From an uncultured Marinifilum sp. (GTDB lineage Bacteria > Bacteroidota > Bacteroidia > Bacteroidales > Marinifilaceae): DNA of 64,000 nucleotides. Shown here one piece after another: positions 28,942 to 39,403 of this stretch; the stretch's first letter is position 1, and every line of letters begins with the position of its first letter. The translations under genes and the position numbers were made by a program. The notes beneath the pieces were generated by a model. That model did not search any database. It had not been told where the DNA came from and saw nothing but the letters and a program-made list of their open reading frames with translations. The DNA lies in contig NZ_OY781918.1 in the NCBI RefSeq assembly GCF_963677195.1, positions 2,096,923 to 2,160,922 of the forward strand, in the 5' to 3' direction.

Positions 28942-29651
28942 GAAGAAGATAGAGGTAACAAGCTTCAAGTAACAAGTAACAAGTTTCAAGCTCCAAAGTC
29001 CAAAGTTCAAATTCCAAAAAACCAAAATCCAAAGTTCAAAGTGTCGAAAAGCGCTGCACTGAGCAATAGAAAGTAATTTTTTTTGCCTGAAGGGCAAACA
29101 TATTTATAGCTCAGGGCAAATGAGCGTAGCGAATGTCATCCTGGGATAGAAAGTTCCCAAGGTAAATCGTCGCACAGCTTTGCTAAATTAAAGGCAGATG
29201 CCTTCTGCGACGAAAAAAGTAAATCCCGAAGTATCGGGACCAGCAGAGCTGGAAGGATAAAGGTGGAAAAGTTTAAAGGTGTAAAGGTGTAAAGGTGAAA
29301 GGGTGAAAGTCAAAGGTCGAAGGTCGAAAATCCAAAATCCAAAATCCAAAGTGACGAAAGGAGCTGCACTGAGCAATAGAAAGTAATTTTTTTTGCCTGA
29401 AGGGCAAACATATTTATAGCTCAGGGCAAATGAGCGTAGCGAATGTCACCCTGGGATAGAAAGTTCCCAAGGTAAATCGTCGCACAGCTTTGCTAAATTA
29501 AAGGCAGATGGCTCCTGCGACGAAAAGGTAAATCCCGAAGTATTGGGACCAGCAGAGCTGGAAATAGGACCCACAAATGACACAGATTGCTAATTAATAA
29601 TGAGCACTTGTAATGAGTAATGAAGAATTAAAAATGAATAATTAAAAATTT
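28942..29651. repeat. Repeat mosaic between M5 copies 1 and 2
   Basis: TCAAGTA/ACAAGTA heptamers (28962-29000), AAAGTCC/AAAATCC heptamers (to 29045), M3 29084-29213, and M4 29224-29253. Then octamer and heptamer tracts, M3 29394-29523, M4 29532-29562 and an AATTAAA tract. The sequence 28535-28880 is nearly repeated by 29535-29880, a duplication of roughly 1 kb period. Confidence 0.8.
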
Positions 29652-29939
29652 TCTGGCGGCTTTTTTCCGACATCGCCAAAGCAGGTGGGGTACCCATAGC
29701 TGCAGAAGGCGTTAAGAAAAAAAATCCGTTTTAAAAATGGCTACATACCTTGTTTAGAATCTTTAGTAAGAATTATTACGAGCAATATTTTTTTAATAAA
29801 AGATAGACCATTTTTTAAACATTACTTTTTTTTTAGCCTTTAAAGCGTGATGGGTCACCGATTGGCGTAGTCTTGAGCTTTGTAACCATCCGACCAAGCC
29901 CATCTTTTCTTTCATTTTTCGATAATTTAATTTTGGAGC

Positions 29940-30206
29940 ATGACAAAAGAAGAAATCATGTTTAAGGAGGTTGAGTTGTATTTGGAGAGCGATTTAAATC
30001 AGTATGAATTTTCGAAGGGAAAAGATTATACCCGACACGGATTACAGTATTGGCTGAAAAAATACCGTTTGCAAAATCCAAGTGAGGGATCCTGTCAATC
30101 TGAAGGGCATTTTCAAGAGATCAATTTATCGGATGGCAAAAAACAGGCTGAAAAAGTTATGGAAATCACGACAAAATCGGGAACTCAAATTATAATTTAC
30201 GAGTAG
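29940..30206 (+). CDS. tnpA: IS66 accessory protein TnpA (copy 2)
   Basis: 88 residues, identical to the protein at 13696. First gene of the element; its stop codon abuts tnpB. Confidence 0.85.
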   Translation: MTKEEIMFKEVELYLESDLNQYEFSKGKDYTRHGLQYWLKKYRLQNPSEGSCQSEGHFQEINLSDGKKQAEKVMEITTKSGTQIIIYE

Positions 30207-30569
30207 ATGATTGCAATTTCAACCAACACAAAAATATTTGTCTACAGTCAGCCTTGTGATATGCGCAAGGGCTTCGATGGCTTATCGGGTCTGGTACAAA
30301 ACAGGATGCAATTGGATCCTATGAATGGATACCTTTTTGTGTTTTTTAATAAAAACAGGACTCATGTAAAGATATTATCCTGGGATAGCGATGGATTTTG
30401 TATTTATTACAAACGTTTGGAAAAAGGCACTTTTAAGCGACCAACAGCACGAATTGATACTCCTAATTTTGAGTTAACTAATGAAGAATTATTCATGATT
30501 TTACGGGGAATTGATTTTGAAAAATGCAAGAAACGTAGAAGATATTTATCTACAAATTTTGTTGATTAA
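30207..30569 (+). CDS. tnpB: IS66 accessory protein TnpB (copy 2)
   Basis: 120 residues with the MRKGFDGLSGLV signature. Differs from copy 1 only at ILRGID versus ILQGID. Arg versus Gln lies near the C-terminus, outside the signature, so both are probably functional. Confidence 0.93.
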   Translation: MIAISTNTKIFVYSQPCDMRKGFDGLSGLVQNRMQLDPMNGYLFVFFNKNRTHVKILSWDSDGFCIYYKRLEKGTFKRPTARIDTPNFELTNEELFMILRGIDFEKCKKRRRYLSTNFVD

Positions 30570-30601
30570 AATTCTATGAATAATCAGGTTTTTAGAAGGC
30601 T

Positions 30602-32110
30602 TTGATGTATTTTAACATCATGAGTTTAAAGCTGGAAAATAAGAACAAAGATGAACTTTTGGAGTTAATTCAAAAGCAAAATTTGTTGATTCAGGAAAAT
30701 GAACAGATCATTACCAGCCAACAAAACTATATCAAACAATTACAGCGCATTGCATTTGGTAGTAAAAGTGAACGTTTTGCAAAAGGTTCTGTTGACGAAA
30801 ATCAATTAAGCCTATCTTTCGAAGAACTTGCCCAAAAAGATAAAGATATAAAGGATGAAACCGTAAAGGAAAAGATCAGTTATACCCGTAAAAAAGCCAG
30901 CAATCATAAAGGAAGAAACAAATTGCCGGAACATTTGCCTGTGCGTGAAATCATCATTAATCCGGAAGAAAATATAAATGGCTTAAAGAAAATTGGCGAG
31001 GAAAGAACCGAGATTTTAGAATATACACCAGGTAAGTTTTTCAAGTTGGTTTTAATTCGTCCAAAATACGAAAAAGAAAATCAGGAAGGTGTCTTAATTG
31101 CTAATATGCCCTCACGTCCCATTGAAAAATGTTTGGCCGGAAATGCCCTTTTATCTTCTATTTTGATTAATAAATATGTGGATCATCTGCCATTGTATCG
31201 TCAACGCCAGATTTTCAAACGAGCTGATATCGAAATTGCTCCATCAACTATCGATTCATGGGTACAGCAGTTGGGTGATCTGTTAAATCCGCTGTATGAA
31301 GCCATGGTAAATACTGTTAAAAATGATGGTTACCTGCAGGCTGATGAAACGCCAACCCGGGTTTTAGATAAACAGAAAAAAGGCAAAACCCATCGTGGAT
31401 TTTATTGGGTTTATCATTCGCCGCTAAAACGGATGGTTGTTTTCGATTATCAAAAGAGGCGAAATAAGGATGCTCCCCGAAAAATATTGAATGAATTTGC
31501 CGGATATTTGCAAACCGACGGATATAAAGTTTACGATCAGTATAAAAATAAAAAAGAAGTTACCCATTTGGCCTGTTGGGCTCATGCCCGCCGATATTTT
31601 GAAAAAGCACTGGATCAAGATCAAACCAGAGCCGAATTTGCAATGCTCCAAATTCAAAAGATATATGCCATTGAAAGAGAAATATCAGATTTATCTGCTG
31701 ATCAGAAAAAAGCTGTTCGCCTGGAAAAATCGCTTCCGGTTTTGAATAATTTTGGAAAATGGATTTGTAATGAAAGCAAGTTGGTACTTCCCAAAAGTCC
31801 CATTGGAAAGGCATTTTTATATGCCATTAATTTATGGGATAGTCTGCTGGCATATCTATATAACGGAGAATTGTTGATCGATAACAATCCTATTGAAAAC
31901 AGTATTCGTCCCAATGCACTTGGTCGCAAAAATTACCTGTTTGCAGGATCGCATGAAGGTGCAAAAAGAACAGCTATGTTCTATACATTCTTTGGAACCT
32001 GTAAAATGCACAATGTAGATCCTCAAAAATGGCTCAATTCAGTACTTGAACAAATTGCAGATCATAAAGTGAATAAATTGTATGAGCTATTTCCTCAGAA
32101 TTTAATGTAG
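30602..32110 (+). CDS. tnpC: IS66 transposase TnpC (copy 2)
   Basis: 502 residues, identical to the transposase at 14358: coiled-coil N-terminus, DDE sites in QADETPTRV, QTDGYKVYD and NNPIENSIRP. The alternative start is the ATG at 30620. Confidence 0.96.
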   Translation: MMYFNIMSLKLENKNKDELLELIQKQNLLIQENEQIITSQQNYIKQLQRIAFGSKSERFAKGSVDENQLSLSFEELAQKDKDIKDETVKEKISYTRKKASNHKGRNKLPEHLPVREIIINPEENINGLKKIGEERTEILEYTPGKFFKLVLIRPKYEKENQEGVLIANMPSRPIEKCLAGNALLSSILINKYVDHLPLYRQRQIFKRADIEIAPSTIDSWVQQLGDLLNPLYEAMVNTVKNDGYLQADETPTRVLDKQKKGKTHRGFYWVYHSPLKRMVVFDYQKRRNKDAPRKILNEFAGYLQTDGYKVYDQYKNKKEVTHLACWAHARRYFEKALDQDQTRAEFAMLQIQKIYAIEREISDLSADQKKAVRLEKSLPVLNNFGKWICNESKLVLPKSPIGKAFLYAINLWDSLLAYLYNGELLIDNNPIENSIRPNALGRKNYLFAGSHEGAKRTAMFYTFFGTCKMHNVDPQKWLNSVLEQIADHKVNKLYELFPQNLM

Positions 32111-32190
32111 TTGGCCGGATGGGTACTGAGCTTTTTGTTTCGTTTTTGGGTCAAGCCAAAAATGAAAAGTCTGTCCGGCTAGAGGACAAG

Positions 32191-32775
32191 GAAGAAGATA
32201 GAGGTAACAAGCTTCAAGTAACAAGTAACAAGTTTCAAGCTCCAAAGTCCAAAGTTCAAATTCCAAAAAACCAAAATCCAAAGTTCAAAGTGTCGAAAAG
32301 CGCTGCACTGAGCAATAGAAAGTAATTTTTTTTGCCTGAAGGGCAAACATATTTATAGCCCAGGGCAAATGAGCGTAGCGAATGTCACCCTGGGATAGAA
32401 AGTTCCCAAGGTAAATCGTCGCACAGCTTTGCTAAATTAAAGGCAGATGGCTCCTGCGACGAAAAAGTAAATCCCGAAGTATTGGGACCAGCAGAGCTGG
32501 AAAGTAAAAAGTCACTGCAGAATAATTTGCTGACTGCTGATAGCTGAAAGCTGATCGCTGACTGCTGATAGCTGGAAATAAGGTAAAGTGATAATGAACA
32601 GATTGCCGCGGCCTCGTTCCTCCGCCTCGCAAAGACAGAGGAAATTAGGGCAAGGAAAAGAATAAGTATAAAGGATACCATTGACCAACTAACCACTGAC
32701 TAATTTGCTGAGAGCTGAGAGCTGATAGCTGACTGCTGATAGCTGATAGCTGATAGTCGACAACCGCCAATTCCC
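32191..32775. repeat. Repeat mosaic downstream of IS66 copy 2
   Basis: TCAAGTA/ACAAGTA heptamers (32211-32240), AAAATCC heptamers, M3 32333-32462 and M4 32472-32500. GCTGATA/GCTGACT heptamers occupy 32520-32576 and 32705-32758, with M2 at 32601-32638 between them. No gene. Confidence 0.8.
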
Positions 32776-34401
32776 CTACAAACTACTCAAATCAATAGGT
32801 TCACCATTTTTAAATAAAACAATAAACGCACCAGCAACACCGCAGGAATTTTTAAACTTCTCAGCTTCCCGGTAAGTCTTAAACTGTCCGATAGCATATT
32901 TGTGCCATCCCGAAAGAAACTGGTGAGCAATAATCTCATTGCCCGAATAAATTTTGTATAACTCCTCGGCAGGAGCCGCATTTTTACAAGCCAGAATCTG
33001 TATTCTGTAAATTAATTCAGGTACTATTTGTTTAGGCGTAGGCGCCACATATTTTTCTTTGGCCGGCATTTCCTTGGCAAGAGCAATTTCTTTTGCAGGC
33101 TGCACAATTTTTTCTAGCCTATAAATATCATATCCGGCACCACGTTCCGATGAGAAAAAAGCCTCTCCCTCAGCCGTTTTAAAATACTGAATATCGTTAA
33201 ACGGACTGTTAACAGGAGCACCCATATTTTCCGGATTGCTCCAGCCACCATTGGCCAAACGCTCGCATCTGAAAATATCATATCCACCCATGCTGTTATG
33301 TCCTTTCGAGTTAAAGAACAACTCTTTTCCGTCGGCAGTAACAAATACATCAGCCTCGTCGAAAGGTGTATTAATGTGCAGGCCTATGTTTTTAGGAACC
33401 GACCAGTTTCCACCTTTTATCTTCGTACAAAAATAAATATCACATGCTCCGTAGCTGCCATTTCTGTCGCTCACAAAATAAAGCTCATTGCCCGCAATAC
33501 ATGCCGATGCCTCGCGCGACGATAAGGCATTAACCCCCTTTATTGCCTTTACAGCCGTCCACTTGCCACCTTTTTTCTCGGCTGTATAAATATCCCCACC
33601 ATTATCAATACCCGCATAAAAAGCAAAGGTATTATTACCAATAGGATCAACCAGAGCCACATTTAAAATATCATCGAAGGGAATATTCTCCATTTTAACA
33701 TCCTTAAAGCCATCTTTATCGGTGCTTACCGAATATACTTTTTCGATTAGCTTGCTGCCCGCATTAATTTTTCGCTGCGAGCTAAAATAAAATACATTAT
33801 CTACTTTAACAGGATTAAGATCGTTAAATCGGGAGTTAACATTTTCGTCTAAGCGACTAATGCTATGTTTTGCAGGTAATGATTGCAGATGAATTCCGCT
33901 TTTACACTCCCCAATATGCTTCTCACATAATTCTATCAGACTCTTATTTTTTTCGCCTCTTTTTCTAATTTCATTTTCGATGTTCTTATTAAACATCCTA
34001 ATGGCTTTAATAAATTGCGACTGGTACTGATAACTAAGTCCGATATAAAAACAAAGATCCTTGCTTACCATTGGGTTTAACTCATAAGCCTTGTCGAGAT
34101 ATTGTCTGGCTTTCTCCTTCTCATTACCCAGCAAATAACAAATTCCTATATTGTAATTCAACTCGGCATTGCTCTTGTTTAATTTGTAAGCTTCTAAAAA
34201 CAAAGAAATGCACTGCTCTGTGGCATTGGCATCCTGCTTATATAAATCCATTGCCTTCTTAATTTTTACATAGGCTATAGCCGATTTATCCTTCGCATTT
34301 ACAAATTCACTTTTTTTAACCGATAATAAATTCTGAGCATCTGCTTTAGCAATGCAGAACAGAGAAAAAATGAATATAAGAATGATGTTTTTAAAATTCA
34401 T
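32776..34401 (-). CDS. TPR-PD40 outer-membrane-associated protein with SPOR-like C-terminus
   Basis: About 541 residues from the preferred ATG at 34401 (MNFKNIILIF); three more codons are possible upstream. A signal peptide ends KADAQ. Tetratricopeptide repeats follow (NAELNYNIGICYLLGNEKEK, ARQYLDKAYELNP), then a PD40 propeller with repeated FxSDRNGSYGACDIYFC, FNSKGHNSMGGYDIFRC and FFSSERGAGYDIYRL blades. The C-terminal segment (YRIQILACK ... GWHKYAIGQFKTYREAEKF) resembles a SPOR or peptidoglycan-linked domain in place of OmpA. Related proteins belong to type IX/gliding or envelope machinery. It is transcribed away from the polysaccharide locus. Confidence 0.8.
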   Translation of the reverse strand: MNFKNIILIFIFSLFCIAKADAQNLLSVKKSEFVNAKDKSAIAYVKIKKAMDLYKQDANATEQCISLFLEAYKLNKSNAELNYNIGICYLLGNEKEKARQYLDKAYELNPMVSKDLCFYIGLSYQYQSQFIKAIRMFNKNIENEIRKRGEKNKSLIELCEKHIGECKSGIHLQSLPAKHSISRLDENVNSRFNDLNPVKVDNVFYFSSQRKINAGSKLIEKVYSVSTDKDGFKDVKMENIPFDDILNVALVDPIGNNTFAFYAGIDNGGDIYTAEKKGGKWTAVKAIKGVNALSSREASACIAGNELYFVSDRNGSYGACDIYFCTKIKGGNWSVPKNIGLHINTPFDEADVFVTADGKELFFNSKGHNSMGGYDIFRCERLANGGWSNPENMGAPVNSPFNDIQYFKTAEGEAFFSSERGAGYDIYRLEKIVQPAKEIALAKEMPAKEKYVAPTPKQIVPELIYRIQILACKNAAPAEELYKIYSGNEIIAHQFLSGWHKYAIGQFKTYREAEKFKNSCGVAGAFIVLFKNGEPIDLSSL

Positions 34402-35214
34402 AATAAGCAAGATTTAAATTGTATGTTCAGATTGTTCTAAAGTAATCAAAATAATACTTTTTATTGCATATTATTGATTAATGTGCATAAAAAACATTTC
34501 CCACGGCTTTTTTTATTGATTAAAGAAGACAATAGAAGTTAAATTTTTCTCTTTCTCATTCATTTTTTTTCTCAAAGTCTTTCTCAAATACGATTTCTAT
34601 TTAATTATAAGAATAGAAGATCTAGTTCTCTCTAGTTAGAATTATGTAAAGACTAATTGTTCGCTATTTATTCCTAAAATTGCGAATCAAATTATCTATA
34701 ATATTAGATGTAATCTTGATTACTAGTAGATGTAGAAAGTGTTCTTGTAAATTTTGTTTATTATCGACATAAATTATGTTCAAATAAAAAAAGTAATATG
34801 TTTATAAATATTGCTTCTTTCTTTAAAATTAAAAATCCTATAAAAGATTCGCTTGACAGGTCGAAATACTAGTTTAGTCCGTATAAATATGTATTTAATC
34901 AATAAAAAAATGTTGTTGGTGTTAGTTGGTCTTGTATTTCTATCTTTGTGAACAATCCTAAACAGACCTAAATGATAGGGCTAAAAATAGGATGCTTTTT
35001 AATAATGTTTACATACAGTGAGAATTATTTTTAATTAACATTATTAAAAAGTTAAACAGACCATTGCTATAATGGGACTGAAGGGGCGAAGCTGTGTTTA
35101 AGCACGACTATTTTTTTGGAGATTTTTCCCTTTTTAGCTCCTTAATTTTTATGAGTTACTGTTAACAATTAAAAGAGCATTATTTAGATTATAAAGATTT
35201 TACAATAAGAGAGG
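34402..35214 (+). promoter_or_regulatory. Long upstream/leader region of the UpxY-type gene
   Basis: No gene. A promoter candidate has TTGG at 34915 and TATCTTTG at 34941-34948 (22-nt spacer). Transcription would leave a leader of about 260 nt. The leader holds two related signals: AAACAGA followed by a CC..GG hairpin at 34960-34980 (CCTA/TAGG), and again at 35054-35076 (CCATT/AATGG). Between them is a perfect 15-bp inverted repeat, CTTTTTAATAATGTT (34995-35009) and AACATTATTAAAAAG (35037-35051). UpxY-family antiterminators act on such leaders in Bacteroides, so these are candidate recognition or pause elements (inference). Confidence 0.6.
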
Positions 35215-35748
35215 ATGCAGGAGAGACGAGTGATAAATTGTAAAAGGGAGTATTTTTGGTATGCCATATATACAAAATCGCGCTCGGAGCGAAAATTATA
35301 TCAGGACCTGCTCCACGATGGAATTGAAGCCTATCTGCCCTTAAAAAAAGAACTGAAAATATGGAGCGACAGAAAAAAATGGGTGGAATCGCCTCTTTTT
35401 AATTCCTACGTATTTGTAAGGGTTTCGGCTAAAGAATATCATAAGGCTATTGCTTCTACTTATGCAGTTTGTTACGTGAGTATCCGCGGTAAAGCGGTAC
35501 CCGTACCTGAAAATCAAATCGAGGCGCTTCGCATATTCTTAAGAGATGAAAATCGCAAGCTGGAGTTTACGAGTGCCGACCTTAAAACCGGCGATACGGT
35601 AGAGGTAATAGGTGGTTCGCTTAAAGGTGCAAAAGGCGAAATTGTACAAATAAGAGGCAAGCACCGACTGGTCTTGCGATTCGATAGCCTGGGAACCTGC
35701 CTCACTACCGAAATAAAAATTGAGGAAGTAAAAAAAACAAAGATTTAA
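35215..35748 (+). CDS. UpxY-family NusG-like transcription antiterminator
   Basis: 177 residues. The NusG N-terminal (NGN) domain has the WYAIYTKSRSERK-type start and FNSYVFVRVSAKEYHKAI. A C-terminal KOW region follows (GDTVEVIGGSLKGAKGEIVQ). Length and sequence fit the UpxY/LoaP-type specialised NusG paralogues. In Bacteroides, UpxY is encoded first in each capsule locus and prevents early termination of that long operon. Here too it heads the polysaccharide region, about 6 kb before rfbC, behind a structured leader. The intervening repeats may require such processivity (inference). Confidence 0.92.
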   Translation: MQERRVINCKREYFWYAIYTKSRSERKLYQDLLHDGIEAYLPLKKELKIWSDRKKWVESPLFNSYVFVRVSAKEYHKAIASTYAVCYVSIRGKAVPVPENQIEALRIFLRDENRKLEFTSADLKTGDTVEVIGGSLKGAKGEIVQIRGKHRLVLRFDSLGTCLTTEIKIEEVKKTKI

Positions 35749-36185
35749 AGCGATAATTCCCACTTTTTTATATTTATCAGTACAAATTTAAGCAGACATT
35801 TTTCCAATGCAGAAAAGTGAGCGAGCTAATTTACTTGTGGGCAAACAGGTTTAAGAAAATTAAAATATCCTGCCAAAGCTACTGCCCATTTACTATAATT
35901 TAACTTGCTTAATGTATTACTTATCACTGTTAAAGAAACAATAAAATAGTAGGTAAATTACTAATTTACAAGCTTACTAGTAAAGGTGTAAGCATGTATA
36001 GTGCTTGTTTTCTTTATTTTGTGGACAAATATTATGTGCCGGTTTAACACAATGTTCTCATCTTTTTGTGTATTTTTAAAAAATAATAATGCATTAATTA
36101 GAAAATTGCCCAATATTTAAAATTCTAGTAATGCAAGTCTTAACAGACAAAAAACTATTTACAAACATCCATATATTATTTAATT
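35749..36185. other. 437-bp AT-rich spacer after the UpxY-type gene
   Basis: No gene, M-module or clear terminator. The region is AT-rich and without tandem repeats, unlike the spacers further on. Confidence 0.5.
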
Positions 36186-36743
36186 ATGAACTCTAAAAAT
36201 ATCATAAACCTAATAGTGCTGACAGGCTTATTGTTATGTGCTTTAAACCTAAAGGCCTCGAATAAAGATAAGGAAACCGAAACTGTTGCTCCCCAGTCGG
36301 TAGTAAATTCGCGATATGTGATGAATGATAATAAGTTTGGCAGAAGCATCCTGTCGGGCGGTATTACCACCGGACCCGAGTACGGCAAAGGTTTTGGTTT
36401 AGAGGCTATGTTCGAACATCGCATTGTAGATAGATTCTCTATAGGTTTGCAGGCCGATTTGTACTTCGAGGAGTCCTCTCTATCAAAAGGAAGAGATCTA
36501 ACCGTAGGTACGCGTGCCAATTATCACCTAATTAAAGAAAATAAAATTGGTATTAACAACTGGGACTGGTATATAGGTGTCGATTTAGGTGTCGATTTAG
36601 ATGGTGTTTTTAATGAGCATAAAGATCCTGAGGCATACTACGGTGCACACACTGGCATCCGCTACAAACTTAACTACCGCTGGCTTACCTTCGCCGAAGT
36701 TGGTACCCGAAATGCCTGCATCGGACTGGCGATAATGTTTTAA
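36186..36743 (+). CDS. Small outer-membrane beta-barrel protein (paralogue 1 of 3)
   Basis: 185 residues with a signal peptide (MNSKNIINLIVLTG, ending LKAS). The mature part is alternating beta-strands, probably an 8-strand barrel. Features shared with the genes at 39404 and 39912 are GLEAMFEHRIVDRFSIGL, a DWYIGVDLG strand, an acidic DxxxDxxxxxH loop before YGAHTGIRY, and the end WLTFAEVGTRNACIGLAIMF. I do not recognise a named family. The position behind the antiterminator suggests a role in surface polysaccharide export or anchoring (inference). Confidence 0.75.
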   Translation: MNSKNIINLIVLTGLLLCALNLKASNKDKETETVAPQSVVNSRYVMNDNKFGRSILSGGITTGPEYGKGFGLEAMFEHRIVDRFSIGLQADLYFEESSLSKGRDLTVGTRANYHLIKENKIGINNWDWYIGVDLGVDLDGVFNEHKDPEAYYGAHTGIRYKLNYRWLTFAEVGTRNACIGLAIMF

Positions 36744-37119
36744 AAGTGAAAAGGTGAAAGAGTGAAAGAGTGAAAGAGTGAAAAAGTGAAAGAGTGAAAG
36801 GGTGAAAAAGTGAATCCCGAAGTATCGGGACCAGCAGAGCTGGAAAAAGGATCCACAAATGACACAAATGGAACGAATTTTCACAAATAAAAGCTCCAAG
36901 ATTCAATAACTATTAACCAGTGACTGCCATAATTATTAATTACTCATTTTTAATTATTAATTTCTCGAAGCTTGCAACTGCCGCTGGCCATTGACTAATG
37001 ACCAATGACTACTGATCGCTGGAAGGTCCAAAGCATGCAGTCATCCTGAGGGAAGCGAAGCGACGAAGGATCTCAAAATAATTAAGAATTAAGAATTAAA
37101 AATTAAAAATTAAAAATTT

Positions 37120-37327
37120 TCTGGCGGCTTTTTTCCGACATCGCCAAAGTAGGTGGGGAACCCATAGCTGCAGAAGGCGTTAAAAACAGAATTCCATGAG
37201 TGAGGAACGAACGAATATTATTCTGTTTAGCCTTTAAAGCGTGATGGGTCACCGATTGGCGTAGTCTTGATTTTTTGTAACTTTTTTATCAAGAAAAAAG
37301 TTTAAAAAGCCCCTCCGGCTAGAGGAG
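37120..37327 (+). repeat. M5 structured repeat, copy 3 (core a, CTCC/GGAG tail)
   Basis: 208 bp. Core a carries the AAACAGAAT/ATTCTGTTT stem. The tail is CTTGAT/ATCAAG followed by CTCC/GGAG. Confidence 0.85.
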
Positions 37328-37858
37328 AAGAAAGAGAATTAAAGGATGAAAATCCAAAAAACAAAATCCAAAAAACAAAAAGAAAAAACCAAGCTTCAAG
37401 ATCAAGCACTGTAAGATAAAGAGATAATAAACATCGCGAAAGCAAAGCTTACCATAAGATAATAAACAGATTGCCGCGGCATCGTTCCTCCGCCTCGCAA
37501 AGACAGAAAAAATGAGGATAGGTGAATCCCGAAGCATCGGGACCAGCAAAGCTGGAAGGACAAAGGTGTAAAAGTATAAAAGTGTAAAGGTGTAAAAGTA
37601 TAAAAGTCACTGCAGACTAATTTGCTGACTGCTGACTGCTGATAGCTGATAGCTGATCGCCGTTAACAAAAAGGATCCACAAATAACACAAATGGAACGA
37701 ATTTTCACAAATAAAAGATCCAAAGTCCAAAGGTCGTTGCTGACAACCGACAACCGATAACCGATAACCGAAAACCAAATCTTGCAGTCATCCTGAGGGA
37801 AGCGCAGCGACGAAGGATCTCAAAATAATTAAGAATTAAAAATTAATAATTAAAAATT

Positions 37859-38140
37859 TCTGGCGGCTTTTTTCCGACATCGCCAGGGCAGGTGGGGAAC
37901 CCATAGCTGCAGAAGGCGTTAAGAAAAAAAATCCGTTTTAAAAATGGCTACATACCTTGTTTAGAATCTTTAGTAAGAATTATTACGAGCAATATTTTTT
38001 TAATAAAAGATAGACCATTTTTTAAACATTACTTTTTTTTTAGCCTTTAAAGCGTGATGGGTCACCGATTGGCGTAGTCTTGATTTTTTGTAACTTTTTT
38101 ATCAAGAAAAAAGTTTAAAAAGCCCCTCCGGCTAGAGGAG
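37859..38140 (+). repeat. M5 structured repeat, copy 4 (core b, CTCC/GGAG tail)
   Basis: 282 bp. Core b stem: AAAAAAAA/TTTTTTTT next to AAGGC/GCCTT, with the inner arm GTTTTAAAAATGG/CCATTTTTTAAAC. Confidence 0.85.
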
Positions 38141-38680
38141 AAGAAAGAGAATTAAAGGATGAAAATCCAAAAAACAAAAAGAAAAAACTAAGCTTCAAGA
38201 TCAAGCACTGTAAGATAAAGAGATAATAAACATCGCGAAAGCAAAGTTTACCATAAGATAATAAACAGATTGCCGCGGCATCGTTCCTCCGCCTCGCAAA
38301 GACAGAAAAAATGAGGATAGGTGAATCCCGAAGCATCGGGACCAGCAGAGCTGGAAGGATAAAGGTGTAAAAGTTTAAAAGTGTAAAGGTGAAAGGGTGT
38401 AAAGGTGTAAAAGTATAAAAGTCACTGCAGACTAATTTGCTGACTGCTGACTGCTGATAGCTGATAGCTGATCGCCGTTAACAAAAAGGATCCACAAATA
38501 ACACAAATGGAACGAATTTTCACAAATAAAAGATCCAAAGTCCAAAGGTCGTTGCTGACAACCGACAACCGATAACCGACAACCGAAAACCAAATCCCAA
38601 ATCTTGCAGTCATCCTGAGGGAAGCGCAGCGACGAAGGATCTCAAAATAATTAAGAATTAAAAATTAATAATTAAAAATT

Positions 38681-38962
38681 TCTGGCGGCTTTTTTCCGAC
38701 ATCGCCAAAGCAGGTGGGGTACCCATAGCTGCAGAAGGCGTTAAGAAAAAAAATCCGTTTTAAAAATGGCTACATACCTTGTTTAGAATCTTTAGTAAGA
38801 ATTATTACGAGCAATATTTTTTTAATAAAAGATAGACCATTTTTTAAACATTACTTTTTTTTTAGCCTTTAAAGCGTGATGGGTCACCGATTGGCGTAGT
38901 CTTGATTTTTTGTAACTTTTTTATCAAGAAAAAAGTTTAAAAAGCCCCTCCGGCTAGAGGAG
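38681..38962 (+). repeat. M5 structured repeat, copy 5 (core b, CTCC/GGAG tail)
   Basis: 282 bp, nearly identical to copy 4; together they reflect the superunit duplication of this block. Confidence 0.85.
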
Positions 38963-39403
38963 AAGAAAGAGAATTAAAGGATGAAAATCCAAAAAACAAA
39001 ATCCAAAAAACAAAAAGAAAAAACTAAGCTTCAAGATCAAGCACTGTAAGATAAAGAGATAATAAACATCGCGAAAGCAAAGCTTACCATAAGATAATAA
39101 ACAGATTGCCGCGGCATCGTTCCTCCGCCTCGCAAAGACAGAAAAAATGAGGATAGGTGAATCCCGAAGCATCGGGACCAGCAAAGCTGGAAGGACAAAG
39201 GTGTAAAAGTATAAAAGTGTAAAGGTGTAAAAGTATAAAAGTCACTGCAGACTAATTTGCTGACTGCTGATAGCTGACTGCTGAGAGCTGACTGCTGATA
39301 GCTGAGAGCTGAAAGCTGAAAGCTGATCGCCGACAACAAAAAGGATCCACAAATACCAATGAGCATTGCCCAATAATCATGCCCCATCATTAATCAAACC
39401 AAA

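Larger units (their letters stand above)
29882..32126 (+). mobile_element. IS66-family insertion sequence, copy 2 (2,245 bp)
   Basis: Same ends, length and gene order as the element at 13638. One base difference was found (30505). It is flanked by the 8-bp duplication TGAGCTTT. The intact target is still present in the neighbouring M5 copy at about 28878. Confidence 0.97.
29652..32190 (+). repeat. M5 structured repeat, copy 2 (core b), split by IS66
   Basis: 29652-29881 and 32127-32190 together form an M5 with core b and the GTCC/GGAC tail. IS66 copy 2 is inserted in the CTTGA hairpin, duplicating TGAGCTTT (29874-29881 and 32127-32134). Copy 1 shows the uninterrupted sequence. Confidence 0.9.
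36744..39403. repeat. 2.66-kb repeat mosaic with a threefold ~0.8-kb superunit
   Basis: The block begins with a GTGAAAGA octamer tract (36748-36812). Module order then repeats nearly three times: M4 (36814, 37527, 38324, 39162), GGATCCACAAAT-type DNA (36847, 37674, 38488, 39341) and ACAACCG/ATAACCG heptamers. M1 follows (37040-37074, 37787-37821, 38609-38643), then AATTAAA tracts, M5 (copies 3-5) and M2 (37466-37506, 38266-38306, 39100-39140). GCTGATA/GCTGACT heptamers lie at 37624-37662, 38442-38472 and 39252-39328. No credible gene. Confidence 0.85.

Noticed and set aside
34995..35051. Invertible promoter of the Bacteroides capsule type
   Set aside because: The inverted repeats are only 27 nt apart and downstream of the promoter candidate, too close to enclose a promoter. 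No site-specific invertase gene is in the window. An RNA hairpin is more likely.
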